A stretch of DNA of 64,000 nt from Streptomyces xanthochromogenes (GCF_014650455.1 NZ_BMUZ01000018.1:1-64000), one strand, 5' to 3'. Positions 1 to 7,940 are shown, numbered from the stretch's first letter. The notes: generated by a model from the sequence alone, not told the origin. Program-made: numbers and translations.

Positions 1-558
1 GAGATCGATCAGGCCCACAAGGACGGTGACACGCTGGGCGGTGTGGTCGAGGTGCTGGCCTACGGGGTGCCGGTGGGGCTTGGTTCGCATGTGCACTGGG
101 ACCGGCGTCTGGACGCGCGGCTTGCTGCCGCGCTGATGGGTATTCAGGCGATCAAGGGCGTCGAGGTCGGTGACGGCTTCGACCTTGCCCGGGTGCCCGG
201 TTCGCAGGCGCACGACGAGATCGTCAACACCGCCGACGGCGTCAGGCGCACCTCCGGCCGCTCCGGCGGCACCGAGGGCGGCCTGACCACCGGTGAGCTG
301 CTGCGGGTGCGGGCTGCGATGAAGCCCATCGCGACCGTGCCGCGTGCGCTGGCCACCATCGATGTCGTCACGGGTGAGGCGGCCAAGGCGCATCACCAGC
401 GCTCGGACGTGTGTGCCGTGCCGGCCGCGGGCATCGTCGCCGAGGCCATGGTCGCGCTCGTCCTCGCGGACGCGGTCGCCGAGAAGTTCGGCGGTGACAG
501 CGTGCCCGAGACCCGCCGCAACGTCACCTCCTACCTCGACAACCTCCAGATCCGGTGA
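1..558 (+). CDS. aroC: Chorismate synthase, C-terminal part (cut by window start)
   Basis: This enzyme converts 5-enolpyruvylshikimate-3-phosphate to chorismate with reduced FMN, the last step of the shikimate pathway in the cytoplasm. The open frame runs from base 1, so the true start is upstream and 185 C-terminal residues are visible. Family signatures seen are VHWDRRLDARL, the IKGVEVGDGF block and the late ITTGELLR-like TTGELLRVRAAMKPI segment. The TGA stop at 556-558 overlaps the GTG start of the shikimate kinase, so the two are translationally coupled at the head of an aroC-aroK-aroB-aroQ operon. The assignment is firm; only the N-terminal half is missing. Confidence 0.95.
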   Translation, partial: EIDQAHKDGDTLGGVVEVLAYGVPVGLGSHVHWDRRLDARLAAALMGIQAIKGVEVGDGFDLARVPGSQAHDEIVNTADGVRRTSGRSGGTEGGLTTGELLRVRAAMKPIATVPRALATIDVVTGEAAKAHHQRSDVCAVPAAGIVAEAMVALVLADAVAEKFGGDSVPETRRNVTSYLDNLQIR

Positions 559-1073
559 GCACCGGACCGCTGGTCGTCCTGGTCGGCCCGATGGGCTCCG
601 GCAAGTCCACCGTGGGCGCGCTGCTCGCCGAGCGGCTCGGCGCGCCCTACCGGGACACCGACGCCGACATCGTCGCCGCCGAGGGCCGCCCCATCTCGGA
701 CATCTTCATCGAGGACGGCGAGCCGCACTTCCGCGCCCTGGAGCGGGCCGCGGTGAGCGCTGCGCTCGCCGAACACCCGGGTGTGCTCGCGCTCGGCGGC
801 GGCGCCGTCCTCGACGACGACACCCGTGCGCTGCTCGCGGCGCACCCCGTCGTCTACCTCTCGATGGACGTCGACGAGGCGGTCAAGCGCGTCGGCCTGA
901 ACACGGCCCGGCCGCTGCTCGCCGTCAACCCGCGCCGGCAGTGGCGCGAGCTGATGGAGGCGCGCCGCCATCTGTACACCGAAGTCGCCCGTGCGGTCGT
1001 CGCGACCGACGAGCGCACCCCCGAAGAGGTCGCGCAGGCGGTCCTCGACGCACTGGAGTTGAAGGACGCATGA
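555..1073 (+). CDS. aroK: Shikimate kinase
   Basis: A 172-residue cytoplasmic kinase that phosphorylates shikimate at the 3-OH using ATP, the fifth shikimate-pathway step. The P-loop GPMGSGKST lies at residues 11-19, followed by the RDTDADI shikimate-binding block and the LGGGAVLDD segment; length is normal for the family. It starts with GTG at 555, overlapping the aroC stop by four bases (GTGA), and its own stop overlaps the ATG of aroB, so translation is coupled on both sides. Confidence 0.95.
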   Translation: MSTGPLVVLVGPMGSGKSTVGALLAERLGAPYRDTDADIVAAEGRPISDIFIEDGEPHFRALERAAVSAALAEHPGVLALGGGAVLDDDTRALLAAHPVVYLSMDVDEAVKRVGLNTARPLLAVNPRRQWRELMEARRHLYTEVARAVVATDERTPEEVAQAVLDALELKDA

Positions 1074-2164
1074 CGGAGCAGGCACCCACCCGGATCCAGG
1101 TCGGCGGCACCGCCGGCAATGACCCGTACGAAGTGCTCGTCGGCCGCAACCTGCTGGGCGAACTGCCCGGGCTCATCGGCGAGACGGTGAAGCGGATCGC
1201 GATCATCCATCCGGAGGCCCTGGCCGGCACCGGCGACGCGATCCGGCTGGACCTCGCCGCCGAAGGCTACGAGGCCATCGCCATCCAGGTGCCCAACGCC
1301 GAGGAGGCCAAGACCGCCGAGGTCGCCGCCTACTGCTGGAAGGCGCTGGGCCAGTCCGGCTTCACCCGCACCGACGTCGTCATCGGCGTGGGCGGCGGCG
1401 CCACCACCGACCTCGCGGGCTTCGTCGCGGCCACCTGGCTGCGCGGGGTGCGCTGGATCTCGGTGCCGACCACCGTGCTCGGCATGGTGGACGCGGCGGT
1501 CGGCGGCAAGACCGGCATCAACACCGCCGAGGGCAAGAACCTGGTGGGCTCCTTCCACCCGCCCATCGGCGTTCTGTGCGACCTGGCCGCGCTCGACTCG
1601 CTGCCGGTCAACGACTACGTGTCGGGCATGGCCGAAGTCATCAAGACCGGCTTCATCGCGGACCCGGCCATCCTCGACCTCATCGAGTCCGACCCGGCCG
1701 GTGCCCGCACCCCCGAGGGCCCGCACACCGCCGAGCTGATCGAGCGCTCCATCCGGGTCAAGGCCGAAGTGGTCTCCAACGACCTGAAGGAATCGGGTCT
1801 GCGCGAGATCCTCAACTACGGCCACACCCTCGCCCACGCCATCGAGAAGAACGAGCGCTACAAGTGGCGGCACGGCGCGGCCGTCTCCGTCGGCATGGTC
1901 TTCGCGGCCGAACTCGGCCGTCTGGCAGGGCGGTTGGACGACGCGACGGCCGACCGGCACAGCGCGATCCTGGAGTCCGTCGGGCTGCCGCTCACCTACC
2001 GTGGCGACCAGTGGCCCAAGCTCCTGGAGAACATGAAGCTGGACAAGAAGTCCCGCGGCAACCTGCTGCGCTTCATCGTCCTGGACGGCCTCGCCAAGCC
2101 GACCGTCCTAGAGGGTCCGGACCCGGCGGTGCTGCTGGCCGCCTACGGTGAGGTCTCCGCGTGA
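1070..2164 (+). CDS. aroB: 3-dehydroquinate synthase
   Basis: A 364-residue NAD- and divalent-metal-dependent enzyme that cyclises DAHP to 3-dehydroquinate, the second shikimate step. The NAD-binding GVGGGATTDLAGFVAATWLRG block, the VDAAVGGKTGIN motif, and the metal-ligand region GHTLAHAIE followed by RHGAAVSVGM are all present. The ATG at 1070 overlaps the aroK stop (ATGA). The frame stays open upstream to 344, but that stretch is an out-of-frame shadow of aroC/aroK, so the coupled ATG is preferred. The stop overlaps the GTG start of aroQ. Confidence 0.95.
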   Translation: MTEQAPTRIQVGGTAGNDPYEVLVGRNLLGELPGLIGETVKRIAIIHPEALAGTGDAIRLDLAAEGYEAIAIQVPNAEEAKTAEVAAYCWKALGQSGFTRTDVVIGVGGGATTDLAGFVAATWLRGVRWISVPTTVLGMVDAAVGGKTGINTAEGKNLVGSFHPPIGVLCDLAALDSLPVNDYVSGMAEVIKTGFIADPAILDLIESDPAGARTPEGPHTAELIERSIRVKAEVVSNDLKESGLREILNYGHTLAHAIEKNERYKWRHGAAVSVGMVFAAELGRLAGRLDDATADRHSAILESVGLPLTYRGDQWPKLLENMKLDKKSRGNLLRFIVLDGLAKPTVLEGPDPAVLLAAYGEVSA

Positions 2165-2610
2165 CCCGGCGGGTGTTCGTCCTCAACGGCCCCAACCTGG
2201 GCCGCCTGGGCTCCCGCGAGCCCGACGTGTACGGCGCCACCACCTACGCGGGCCTCGTCGAGGTGTGCGAAGGGCTGGGCAAGGAGCTCGGCTTCGAGGT
2301 CTCGGTCCGCGAGACCAACGACGAGGGCGAACTCATCCGCTGGCTCCACGAGGCTGCGGACGGTCGAATTCCGGTCGTCATCAACCCGGGCGCCTTCACC
2401 CACTATTCGTACGGAATGCGCGACGCGGCCGCCCAGCGCACCGCGCCGCTCATCGAGGTGCACATCTCGAACCCGTACGCCCGTGAGGAATTCCGCCACA
2501 CCTCGGTGATCGCCCCCGTCGCCACCGGCACCGTCGCGGGCTTCGGCATCGGCTCGTACCGGCTCGCACTGCGCGCGCTCGCCGACGAGCTGGCCGACGA
2601 ACTCGGCTGA
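2161..2610 (+). CDS. aroQ: Type II 3-dehydroquinate dehydratase
   Basis: A 149-residue dehydratase converting 3-dehydroquinate to 3-dehydroshikimate; type II enzymes form dodecamers. The N-terminal NGPNLGRLGSREPDVYG motif, the INPGAFTHYSYGMRDA block and EVHISNPYAREEFRHTS with its conserved His are all visible. GTG at 2161 overlaps the aroB stop. This is the last gene of the aro block and is followed by a strong hairpin. Length and motifs match the family. Confidence 0.95.
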   Translation: MTRRVFVLNGPNLGRLGSREPDVYGATTYAGLVEVCEGLGKELGFEVSVRETNDEGELIRWLHEAADGRIPVVINPGAFTHYSYGMRDAAAQRTAPLIEVHISNPYAREEFRHTSVIAPVATGTVAGFGIGSYRLALRALADELADELG

Positions 2611-2628
2611 CGGGCACTGTTGCCGCCC

Positions 2629-2656
2629 CCCGGCCGTTCACACTGTGACGGCCGGG
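2629..2656 (+). terminator. Hairpin after aroQ
   Basis: CCCGGCCGT at 2629-2637 pairs with ACGGCCGGG at 2648-2656. The loop also contains TCACA/TGTGA, so an alternative, longer pairing with a one-base bulge is possible. It lies 18 bases after the aroQ stop and is probably a transcription terminator of the U-poor type usual in Streptomyces. Because it is also an upstream dyad of the next gene, an operator role cannot be excluded. Confidence 0.6.
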
Positions 2657-2741
2657 AGAGGTACGGTTCTGCACCGGGCCGCCCCACACCGACGGGCGCC
2701 CGACCAGCGCCAGTTGCCTGTACGAGACGGAGTGGCACCGG

Positions 2742-3650
2742 ATGCAGCACGCAGGGGGGGCTCCACTGCCGCCGCCCCACGCCCCGGGGCAGCCCCCGCA
2801 CGACTGGGCCCAGGGAATCGAGCCGGAGGGCACGGCTCCGCTGAGGCCCGGCGCGCCGGGTACCCCGCCGTACCAGCCGGGGCCCGCGGCGGGCCAACTC
2901 CCGGCCCACCCGCCGACGGCGCCCACCCAGGCCCCGCACCACCCCGCCACCCAACAGCCGCCCGGCCAGGGCTGGCAGGGGCCCGCGCCCCAGCACGCCT
3001 CGGCCCGGCCACCGTCCCGGGACACCACCGGGCACGTCGCGCTGCCGCCCGGCGGCCCGGTACCGATGCCGCAGGCCCCCGAGGGGACCGGCGCGACCAC
3101 GCTCGCGGTGCTGCTCATCGGCCCGGCCGGCGCCGGCAAGACGACCGTGGCCCGGTACTGGGCGCAGCACCGCCGGGTGCCCACCGCGCACATCAGCCTC
3201 GACGACGTACGCGAATGGGTGTGCTCGGGGTTCGCCGACCCCCAGTCGGGCTGGAACGACCACTCCGAGGCCCAGTACCGCCTGGCCCGCCGCACCTGCG
3301 GCTTCGCCGCGCGCAACTTCCTGGCCAACGGGATCTCCTGCATCCTCGACGACGCTGTCTTCCCCGACCGGCCGGTCGTCGGCCTCGGCGGCTGGAAGCG
3401 GCACGTGGGCCCCGGCCTGCTGCCGGTCGTGCTCCTGCCGGGCCTGGAGGTCGTCCTGGAGCGCAACGCGGAGCGCAGCGGCAACCGGCGCCTGTCGGAC
3501 GAGGAGGTGGCGGGCATCCACGGCCGCATGGCCGGCTGGTACGGCTCGGGCCTCCCGATCATCGACAACTCCCAGTACGACGTCCCCACCACGGCCCGCC
3601 TCCTGGACGACGTCCTGGCCCGCACGATCGCCAGCCCCCCGAACTGGTAG
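2742..3650 (+). CDS. P-loop (AAA_33/kinase-like) protein with proline-rich N-terminus
   Basis: A 302-residue protein. Residues 1-115 are low-complexity and rich in Pro, Gly, Gln and His, probably disordered. The Walker A GPAGAGKTT is at 127-135, followed by an ISLDDVREW segment that resembles the substrate side of small-molecule or nucleotide kinases of the AAA_33/zeta-toxin-like group. A later ERNAERSGNRRLSDEEV segment looks like a lid region. The ATG at 2742 has a GGAG about 12 bases upstream. The substrate is not identifiable from sequence. It stands alone between the aro operon and a repeat-rich gap; the family assignment rests on the P-loop. Confidence 0.75.
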   Translation: MQHAGGAPLPPPHAPGQPPHDWAQGIEPEGTAPLRPGAPGTPPYQPGPAAGQLPAHPPTAPTQAPHHPATQQPPGQGWQGPAPQHASARPPSRDTTGHVALPPGGPVPMPQAPEGTGATTLAVLLIGPAGAGKTTVARYWAQHRRVPTAHISLDDVREWVCSGFADPQSGWNDHSEAQYRLARRTCGFAARNFLANGISCILDDAVFPDRPVVGLGGWKRHVGPGLLPVVLLPGLEVVLERNAERSGNRRLSDEEVAGIHGRMAGWYGSGLPIIDNSQYDVPTTARLLDDVLARTIASPPNW

Positions 3651-3659
3651 CGCTTCCCG

Positions 3660-3900
3660 TCCGGGGGCGTTCGGCTGGCGCGGGCCGTGGCTGGCCGTTC
3701 GCGCGGTTCCTCGCGCCCCTGAGGGGGCTGGTTTTCGGGTGCGGGCCGAGGGTGGCTGGTCGCGCAGTTCCTCGCGCCCTGGTGGGCCCCCTTACGGGAA
3801 CCACCTCCGGCCCGGACCAGTCCGCCAGGGCCACGGGGAACTGTGCGACCCCGGCCCCGCCAAGGGGCGCGGGGAACTGCGCGACCGGCCCGGGACGGCC
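3660..3900. repeat. Dispersed intergenic repeats in opposing orientations
   Basis: The gap 3651-4161 has no convincing gene. It carries four degenerate copies of a unit whose core reads GCGCAGTTCCTCGCGCCC. Two copies (about 3690-3720 and 3757-3782) read this way, and two (about 3831-3860 and 3870-3896) read as its reverse complement (GCGCGGGGAACTGCGCGACC). The same core makes up the seven-copy tandem array at 45121-45515, in the reverse-complement orientation. The family is intergenic here; its function is unknown. Confidence 0.7.
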
Positions 3901-3920
3901 CGCAGCCGAGGAAGCCGGGG

Positions 3921-4083
3921 AGCAGCCCCTTGAGCCCGTCCGGCGTTTGAGGACAGCGCGTGGGGCACCTGGACGGGCAGCAGCCCCTTGAGCCGGTCCC
4001 GCGCTTGAGGACAGCGCGTGGGGCACCTGGACGGGCAGCCGGGGGAGCAGCCCCTTGAGCCGGTCCGGCGCTTGAGGACAAGG
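3921..4083. repeat. Three tandem copies of a 58-67 bp repeat
   Basis: Copies start at about 3921, 3979 and 4046. Each contains AGCAGCCCCTTGAGCC followed by a GTCCGGCGTTTGAGGACA-like block, and copies 1 and 2 also share a TGGGGCACCTGGACGGGCAG tail. The GGCG[T/C]TTGAGGAC core reappears in reverse complement at 45033-45070 and 48337-48377. It is a dispersed intergenic element, possibly acting at the RNA level near gene ends. Confidence 0.75.
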
Positions 4084-4161
4084 ACGGACCGACCACCGGG
4101 GCGGCCCCCGGTCGGACGCGCTGAGACAGCCGACCCGCTCCCCCGCTCATACGCTCGGGGC

Positions 4162-5268
4162 ATGTCAGAGGTGTTCGCGGTACGCCGCGGCTGGCTGCGG
4201 GACCGCTGCGCGGCCGCAGGCAGCGCGGCCGCCCTGGTCTCCCGCCCGGCCAACGTCCGCTATCTCTCCGGCGGCGCGCCGCCGGGCGCCGTCCTGCTGC
4301 TCGGCCCCGCCGAGGACGTCCTGTTGTGCCCGCGCACGCCCTCCGGCGACCTCATCGAGGGACACCTGGACGAGCAGCTGCGGCTCACCGTGCTGCCCGC
4401 CCCCGGCGGCGACCCCGCCGTCGCCGCCGCCGACCTGGCGCTCGCCACCGGCGCGGACTCGCTGGCCGTGGAGGAGCACCACCTCTCCGTGGCCCGCCAC
4501 CGCGCGATCGGCTCGGTGGCGCCCGGGCTCCTCCTGAGCGATCTGGGCGGCGCCGTGGAGCAGCGCCGCCTGGTCAAGGACGAGGACGAGATCGCCTGTC
4601 TGCGCATCGCCGCCGAGATCGCCGACCAGGCCCTGGGCGAGCTGCTGGAGTCGATCCTGGTGGGCCGCACCGAGCGGCACCTCGCCCTGGAGCTGGAGCG
4701 CCGCCTGGTCGACCACGGCGCCGACGGGCCGGCCTTCATGACCTCGGTCGGCACCGGGCCCAACTCCGGGCGGGCGGGCCACCGTCCGGCCGACCGCCGG
4801 GTCGAGGAGGGCGACTTCCTCTCGGTCTGCCTCGGCGCCACCTACCGTGGATACCGCTGCGAGATCGGCCGTACCTTCGTGATCGGCACCACTCCCGCGG
4901 ACTGGCAGATCGAGCTCTACGACGCTGTTTTCGCAGCCCAGCGGGCCGGCCGGGAGGCCCTCGTACCGGGCGCCGAGTACCGTGCGGTGGACCGCGCGGC
5001 CCGTCAGGTACTGGACGCCGCGGGCCATGCGGAGGCCGTCGGACCGCTCACCGGACACGGTGTCGGGATCGAAATCGACGAGGAGCCGCAGCTCGCACCT
5101 GGAGCCATGGGTAAACTGGACACTTGCGTGCCGGTCACCGTCGAACCGGGGGTCCACCTCCCGGGCCGGGGCGGCGTCCGGATCGATGACACGCTCGTCG
5201 TACGCCCCGAGGCGGACGGCGGCCCCGAGCTACTCACCATCACGACCAAGGAGCTGCTAGCGCTCTAG
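4162..5268 (+). CDS. M24-fold (Xaa-Pro aminopeptidase-like) protein with altered metal ligands
   Basis: A 368-residue protein with a creatinase-like N-terminal domain (about 1-135) and a pita-bread M24 domain (about 140-365). Family members use Asp-Asp-His-Glu-Glu to bind two metals. Here the first Asp position is Cys223 (in SVCLGA) and the second is Glu234 (in RCEIGRTF). His299 (GHGVGIE) and Glu328 (VEPGVHLPG) are kept, and the last ligand position appears to be Asp342 (RIDD). It may bind metal differently or be a non-catalytic relative. The ATG at 4162 was chosen because upstream sequence is repeat DNA. It lies just before efp, where Streptomyces genomes usually carry a pepQ-type gene. Confidence 0.85.
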   Translation: MSEVFAVRRGWLRDRCAAAGSAAALVSRPANVRYLSGGAPPGAVLLLGPAEDVLLCPRTPSGDLIEGHLDEQLRLTVLPAPGGDPAVAAADLALATGADSLAVEEHHLSVARHRAIGSVAPGLLLSDLGGAVEQRRLVKDEDEIACLRIAAEIADQALGELLESILVGRTERHLALELERRLVDHGADGPAFMTSVGTGPNSGRAGHRPADRRVEEGDFLSVCLGATYRGYRCEIGRTFVIGTTPADWQIELYDAVFAAQRAGREALVPGAEYRAVDRAARQVLDAAGHAEAVGPLTGHGVGIEIDEEPQLAPGAMGKLDTCVPVTVEPGVHLPGRGGVRIDDTLVVRPEADGGPELLTITTKELLAL

Positions 5269-5337
5269 CACGCGTACGTGCCCCGTGTGCGTACCCTCGG
5301 TCGTCCACCAGCTTTCAGTCCAGGAGATTCCGCAACC

Positions 5338-5904
5338 GTGGCTTCCACGAACGACCTCAAGAACGGCCTGGTGCTCAAGCTCGACGGAGGCCAGCTCTGG
5401 TCCGTCGTCGAGTTCCAGCACGTCAAGCCCGGCAAGGGCCCGGCCTTCGTGCGCACCAAGCTCAAGAACGTGCTCTCCGGCAAGGTGGTCGACAAGACCT
5501 TCAACGCCGGTGTGAAGGTCGAGACGGCCACCATCGACCGCCGAGACATGCAGTTCTCGTACATGGACGGCGAGTACTTCGTCTTCATGGACATGGCCAC
5601 CTACGACCAGCTGATGGTCGACCGCAAGTCCGTCGGCGACGCCGCCAACTTCCTCATCGAGGGCTTCACCGCCTCGGTCGCCCAGCACGAGGGCGAGGTG
5701 CTCTACGTCGAGCTCCCCGCCGCCGTCGAGCTGGTCATCCAGCACACCGACCCGGGCGTCCAGGGCGACCGCTCCACCGGCGGCACCAAGCCGGCCACCC
5801 TGGAGACCGGTTACGAGATCGGTGTCCCGCTCTTCATCACCACCGGTGAGAAGATCAAGGTCGACACCCGCACCGGCGACTACCTCGGCCGGGTGAACAG
5901 CTAA
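5338..5904 (+). CDS. efp: Elongation factor P
   Basis: A 188-residue translation factor that binds ribosomes stalled at polyproline and promotes peptide-bond formation. The N-terminal KOW-like domain carries the VKPGKGPAFVRTKLKN loop, including the conserved Lys at the loop tip; two OB domains follow, ending with GEKIKVDTRTGDYLGRV. The GTG at 5338 is preceded by AGGAG (5321-5325). The stop is three bases from the nusB start, so efp and nusB are probably cotranscribed. Upstream Met codons in frame lie in the pepQ-like 3' region and are not used. Confidence 0.95.
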   Translation: MASTNDLKNGLVLKLDGGQLWSVVEFQHVKPGKGPAFVRTKLKNVLSGKVVDKTFNAGVKVETATIDRRDMQFSYMDGEYFVFMDMATYDQLMVDRKSVGDAANFLIEGFTASVAQHEGEVLYVELPAAVELVIQHTDPGVQGDRSTGGTKPATLETGYEIGVPLFITTGEKIKVDTRTGDYLGRVNS

Positions 5905-5906
5905 CC

Positions 5907-6335
5907 GTGGCTGCCCGGAACAAGGCCCGCAAGCGCGCCTTCCAGATCCTCTTCGAGGCCGACCAGCGCGGCGAGTCCGTGCAGACGGTCCTCGCGGACT
6001 GGGTGCGGCACTCGCGGTCCGACGACCGTCAGCCGCCGGTCGCCGAGTACACGATGCAGCTCGTCGAGGGCTACGCGGACCATGTGGACCGCATCGACGA
6101 CCTGATCTCCACGTACGCGGTGGGCTGGACGCTCGACCGGATGCCGGTCGTGGACCGGAACATCCTGCGCCTCGGCGCGTACGAGCTGGTCTGGGAGGAC
6201 GAGACGCCCGACGCGGTCGTCATCGACGAGGCCGTCCAGCTGGCCAAGGAGTTCTCCACGGACGACTCCCCGGCCTTCGTGAACGGCCTGCTCGCCCGTT
6301 TCAAGGACCTCAAGCCGAGCCTGCGCCGGGACTAG
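5907..6335 (+). CDS. nusB: Transcription antitermination factor NusB
   Basis: A 142-residue all-helical RNA-binding protein that joins NusE/S10 on boxA RNA in rRNA antitermination. The N-terminal ARNKARKRAFQILFEADQRG segment, the central VDRNILRLGAYEL block and the C-terminal PAFVNGLLARFKDL motif are diagnostic. GTG at 5907 follows efp directly. A 23-bp perfect inverted repeat ends the unit. Confidence 0.95.
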   Translation: MAARNKARKRAFQILFEADQRGESVQTVLADWVRHSRSDDRQPPVAEYTMQLVEGYADHVDRIDDLISTYAVGWTLDRMPVVDRNILRLGAYELVWEDETPDAVVIDEAVQLAKEFSTDDSPAFVNGLLARFKDLKPSLRRD

Positions 6336-6354
6336 TACCCGGCGGGGCCGGCGC

Positions 6355-6415
6355 CCCGAGTACGCCGAAGGGCCCGCAGCACGATCCGTGCCGCGGGCCC
6401 TTCGGCGTACTCGGG
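6355..6415 (+). terminator. 23-bp perfect inverted repeat after nusB
   Basis: The arms at 6355-6377 and 6393-6415 are exactly complementary over 23 bases. The 15-base loop can itself form GCACG/CGTGC, so the whole element can make a stem of nearly 28 pairs. It starts 20 bases after the nusB stop, between convergent nusB and bldD, and could stop transcription from both sides. Confidence 0.85.
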
Positions 6416-6464
6416 CGGCCGCACGCCAAAACGCCGGCCCTGTTGAAACGCCGGCCCTGCAGAA

Positions 6465-6512
6465 CGCCGAAGGGCCCGCCCGGAGCGCATGCTCCCGACG
6501 GGCCCGACGGCA
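6465..6512 (-). terminator. Hairpin downstream of bldD
   Basis: GGGCCCG/CGGGCCC arms with inner CGGAG/CTCCC pairing form an imperfect hairpin 20 bases beyond the bldD stop on the minus strand. Just beyond it, at 6429-6442 and 6446-6459, is a 14-base direct repeat (AAACGCCGGCCCTG). It is probably the bldD terminator. Confidence 0.55.
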
Positions 6513-6531
6513 CGTTTCTGCTGAAGGGGGG

Positions 6532-7032
6532 TCAGCCCTCTTCGTGGGCGACCGCACGGCGGGCGTCCGCGTCCAGGACACCCCAGCTGATCAGCTGCTC
6601 GGTCAGCACCGAGGGGGACTGGTCGTAAATGACGGCCAGCGTGCGCAGATCGTCCTGGCGGATCGAAAGGACCTTGCCGTTGTAATCGCCGCGCTGCGAC
6701 TGAATGGTCGCCGCATAACGCTGCAACGGGCCCGCCTTCTCCGGCGGCACGTGCGCGAGGCGCTCAAGGTCGAGGACCAGCTTCGGCGGCGGCTCGGCGG
6801 CCCCGCCCGGCGTGGTGCCCGGCAGCAGCTCCTGCACCGGAACGCCGTAGAAGTCCGCCAGCTCGGCAAGGCGCTGTACGGTCACGGCGCGGTCGCCGCG
6901 CTCGTACGAGCCGACCACGACGGCCTTCCAGCGGCCCTGGGACTTCTCCTCCACGCCGTGGAGGGAAAGGCCCTGCTGGGTGCGGATGGCGCGGAGCTTG
7001 GCCCCGAGCTGTTTTGCGTATTCGCTGGACAT
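6532..7032 (-). CDS. bldD: Developmental master repressor BldD
   Basis: A 166-residue XRE-type repressor of sporulation genes whose dimerisation is driven by tetrameric cyclic di-GMP. The N-terminal helix-turn-helix spans about 1-70 (YAKQLGAKLRAIRTQQGLSL, then SYERGDRAVTVQRLAELADF). The C-terminal regulatory domain contains RGDYNGKVLSIRQDDLRTL, matching the RxxD region known to bind the second messenger. The frame extends 8 codons further upstream, but the ATG at 7030-7032 has a GGGAG ribosome site and starts with the standard MSSEYAK. Autoregulation is supported by an operator-like dyad at 7079-7098. Confidence 0.95.
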   Translation of the reverse strand: MSSEYAKQLGAKLRAIRTQQGLSLHGVEEKSQGRWKAVVVGSYERGDRAVTVQRLAELADFYGVPVQELLPGTTPGGAAEPPPKLVLDLERLAHVPPEKAGPLQRYAATIQSQRGDYNGKVLSIRQDDLRTLAVIYDQSPSVLTEQLISWGVLDADARRAVAHEEG

Positions 7033-7078
7033 ATAGCTCCCCGGACGCTGTGACAACGTGCGGCTCCGCCGCGCGGCT

Positions 7079-7098
7079 GTAACTCACTGTGAGGTTAC
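7079..7098. promoter_or_regulatory. Candidate BldD operator in the bldD promoter
   Basis: The sequence GTAACTCACTGTGAGGTTAC is a near-perfect inverted repeat with TCAC/GTGA half-sites. It resembles the published BldD box (AGTGA...TCACC-like halves). It lies 47 bases upstream of the bldD start, consistent with known autorepression. The call is inferred from motif and position. Confidence 0.6.
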
Positions 7099-7281
7099 GC
7101 AGCGTTACTTGGCCGCGTCAAGCCGAATGGTCCACACCCCCGCCCCGCAGGAGTGACAGGCTCCGCGTGCGGCGGGCCGTACAGGTCACGGCGATTCCCC
7201 GGCCCGGCTCACCCGTTCGAGTGATGGCCCGGTGTCGGACGGCTCCAGGCCCCTGGTACCGTTGGTGACGCAATTCCGACG

Positions 7282-7318
7282 TCCTTTAAGGTCCGTCCCG
7301 TGAGGCGGAGAAGGAGGT
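7282..7318 (+). promoter_or_regulatory. PyrR-binding RNA element overlapping the pyrR ribosome site
   Basis: Bases 7294-7307 read CGUCCCGUGAGGCG in RNA, matching the PyrR-binding loop consensus ARUCCNGNGAGGYU except that the outer A-U pair is replaced by a compensatory C-G. TCCTT at 7282-7286 can pair with AAGGA at 7311-7315, which is the Shine-Dalgarno of pyrR (GGAGAAGGAGG). PyrR plus UMP would therefore be expected to hide the ribosome site, giving translational rather than attenuation control. Confidence 0.75.
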
Positions 7319-7327
7319 CCGTTTCAT

Positions 7328-7930
7328 ATGGACACGCAGCACCCGCACCACCCGCAGGATCAGACGCACCCCGATGCGGCGCGGCCCGTTCTCGAAGGCC
7401 CCGACATCGCGCGCGTCCTGACCCGTATCGCCCACGAGATCGTCGAACGCGCCAAGGGCGCCGACGACGTGGTGCTCCTCGGCATTCCGACCCGCGGGGT
7501 CTTCCTCGCCGAGCGGCTGGCCGTGAAGCTCGAAGGCATCACCGGACGCAAGACCCCGGTCGGCTCCCTCGACATCACCATGTACCGCGACGACCTGCGG
7601 ATGAAGCCCGCCCGCGCGCTCGGCCGCACCGAGATCCCCGGCGACGGCATCGACGGACGCCTGGTCGTCCTCGTCGACGACGTCCTCTTCTCCGGCCGCA
7701 CCATCCGCGCCGCCCTCGACGCGCTCGGCGACATCGGCCGCCCGCGCGCCGTCCAGCTCGCGGTCCTCGTCGACCGCGGCCACCGCGAACTCCCGATCCG
7801 TGCCGACTATGTCGGCAAGAACCTCCCCACGTCGCTGCGGGAGACGGTCAAGGTCCAGCTCGCCGAGGAGGACGGCCGCGACGCCGTGCTGCTCGGCGTC
7901 AAGCAGACCGCTCCGGCCGGCGAGCAGTAG
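7328..7930 (+). CDS. pyrR: Bifunctional pyrimidine operon regulator / uracil phosphoribosyltransferase
   Basis: A 200-residue PRTase-fold protein that binds pyr mRNA in response to UMP and also makes UMP from uracil and PRPP. The PRPP-binding motif VVLVDDVLFSGRT is at 113-125, and GIPTRGVFLAERL and SLDITMYRDDL are typical of PyrR. The first 20 residues are a His/Gln/Pro-rich tail absent from shorter homologues. ATG at 7328 follows the very strong ribosome site GGAGAAGGAGG. It heads the pyrimidine operon and probably represses it through the overlapping RNA element. Confidence 0.95.
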   Translation: MDTQHPHHPQDQTHPDAARPVLEGPDIARVLTRIAHEIVERAKGADDVVLLGIPTRGVFLAERLAVKLEGITGRKTPVGSLDITMYRDDLRMKPARALGRTEIPGDGIDGRLVVLVDDVLFSGRTIRAALDALGDIGRPRAVQLAVLVDRGHRELPIRADYVGKNLPTSLRETVKVQLAEEDGRDAVLLGVKQTAPAGEQ

Positions 7931-7940
7931 CTCCCACCAC

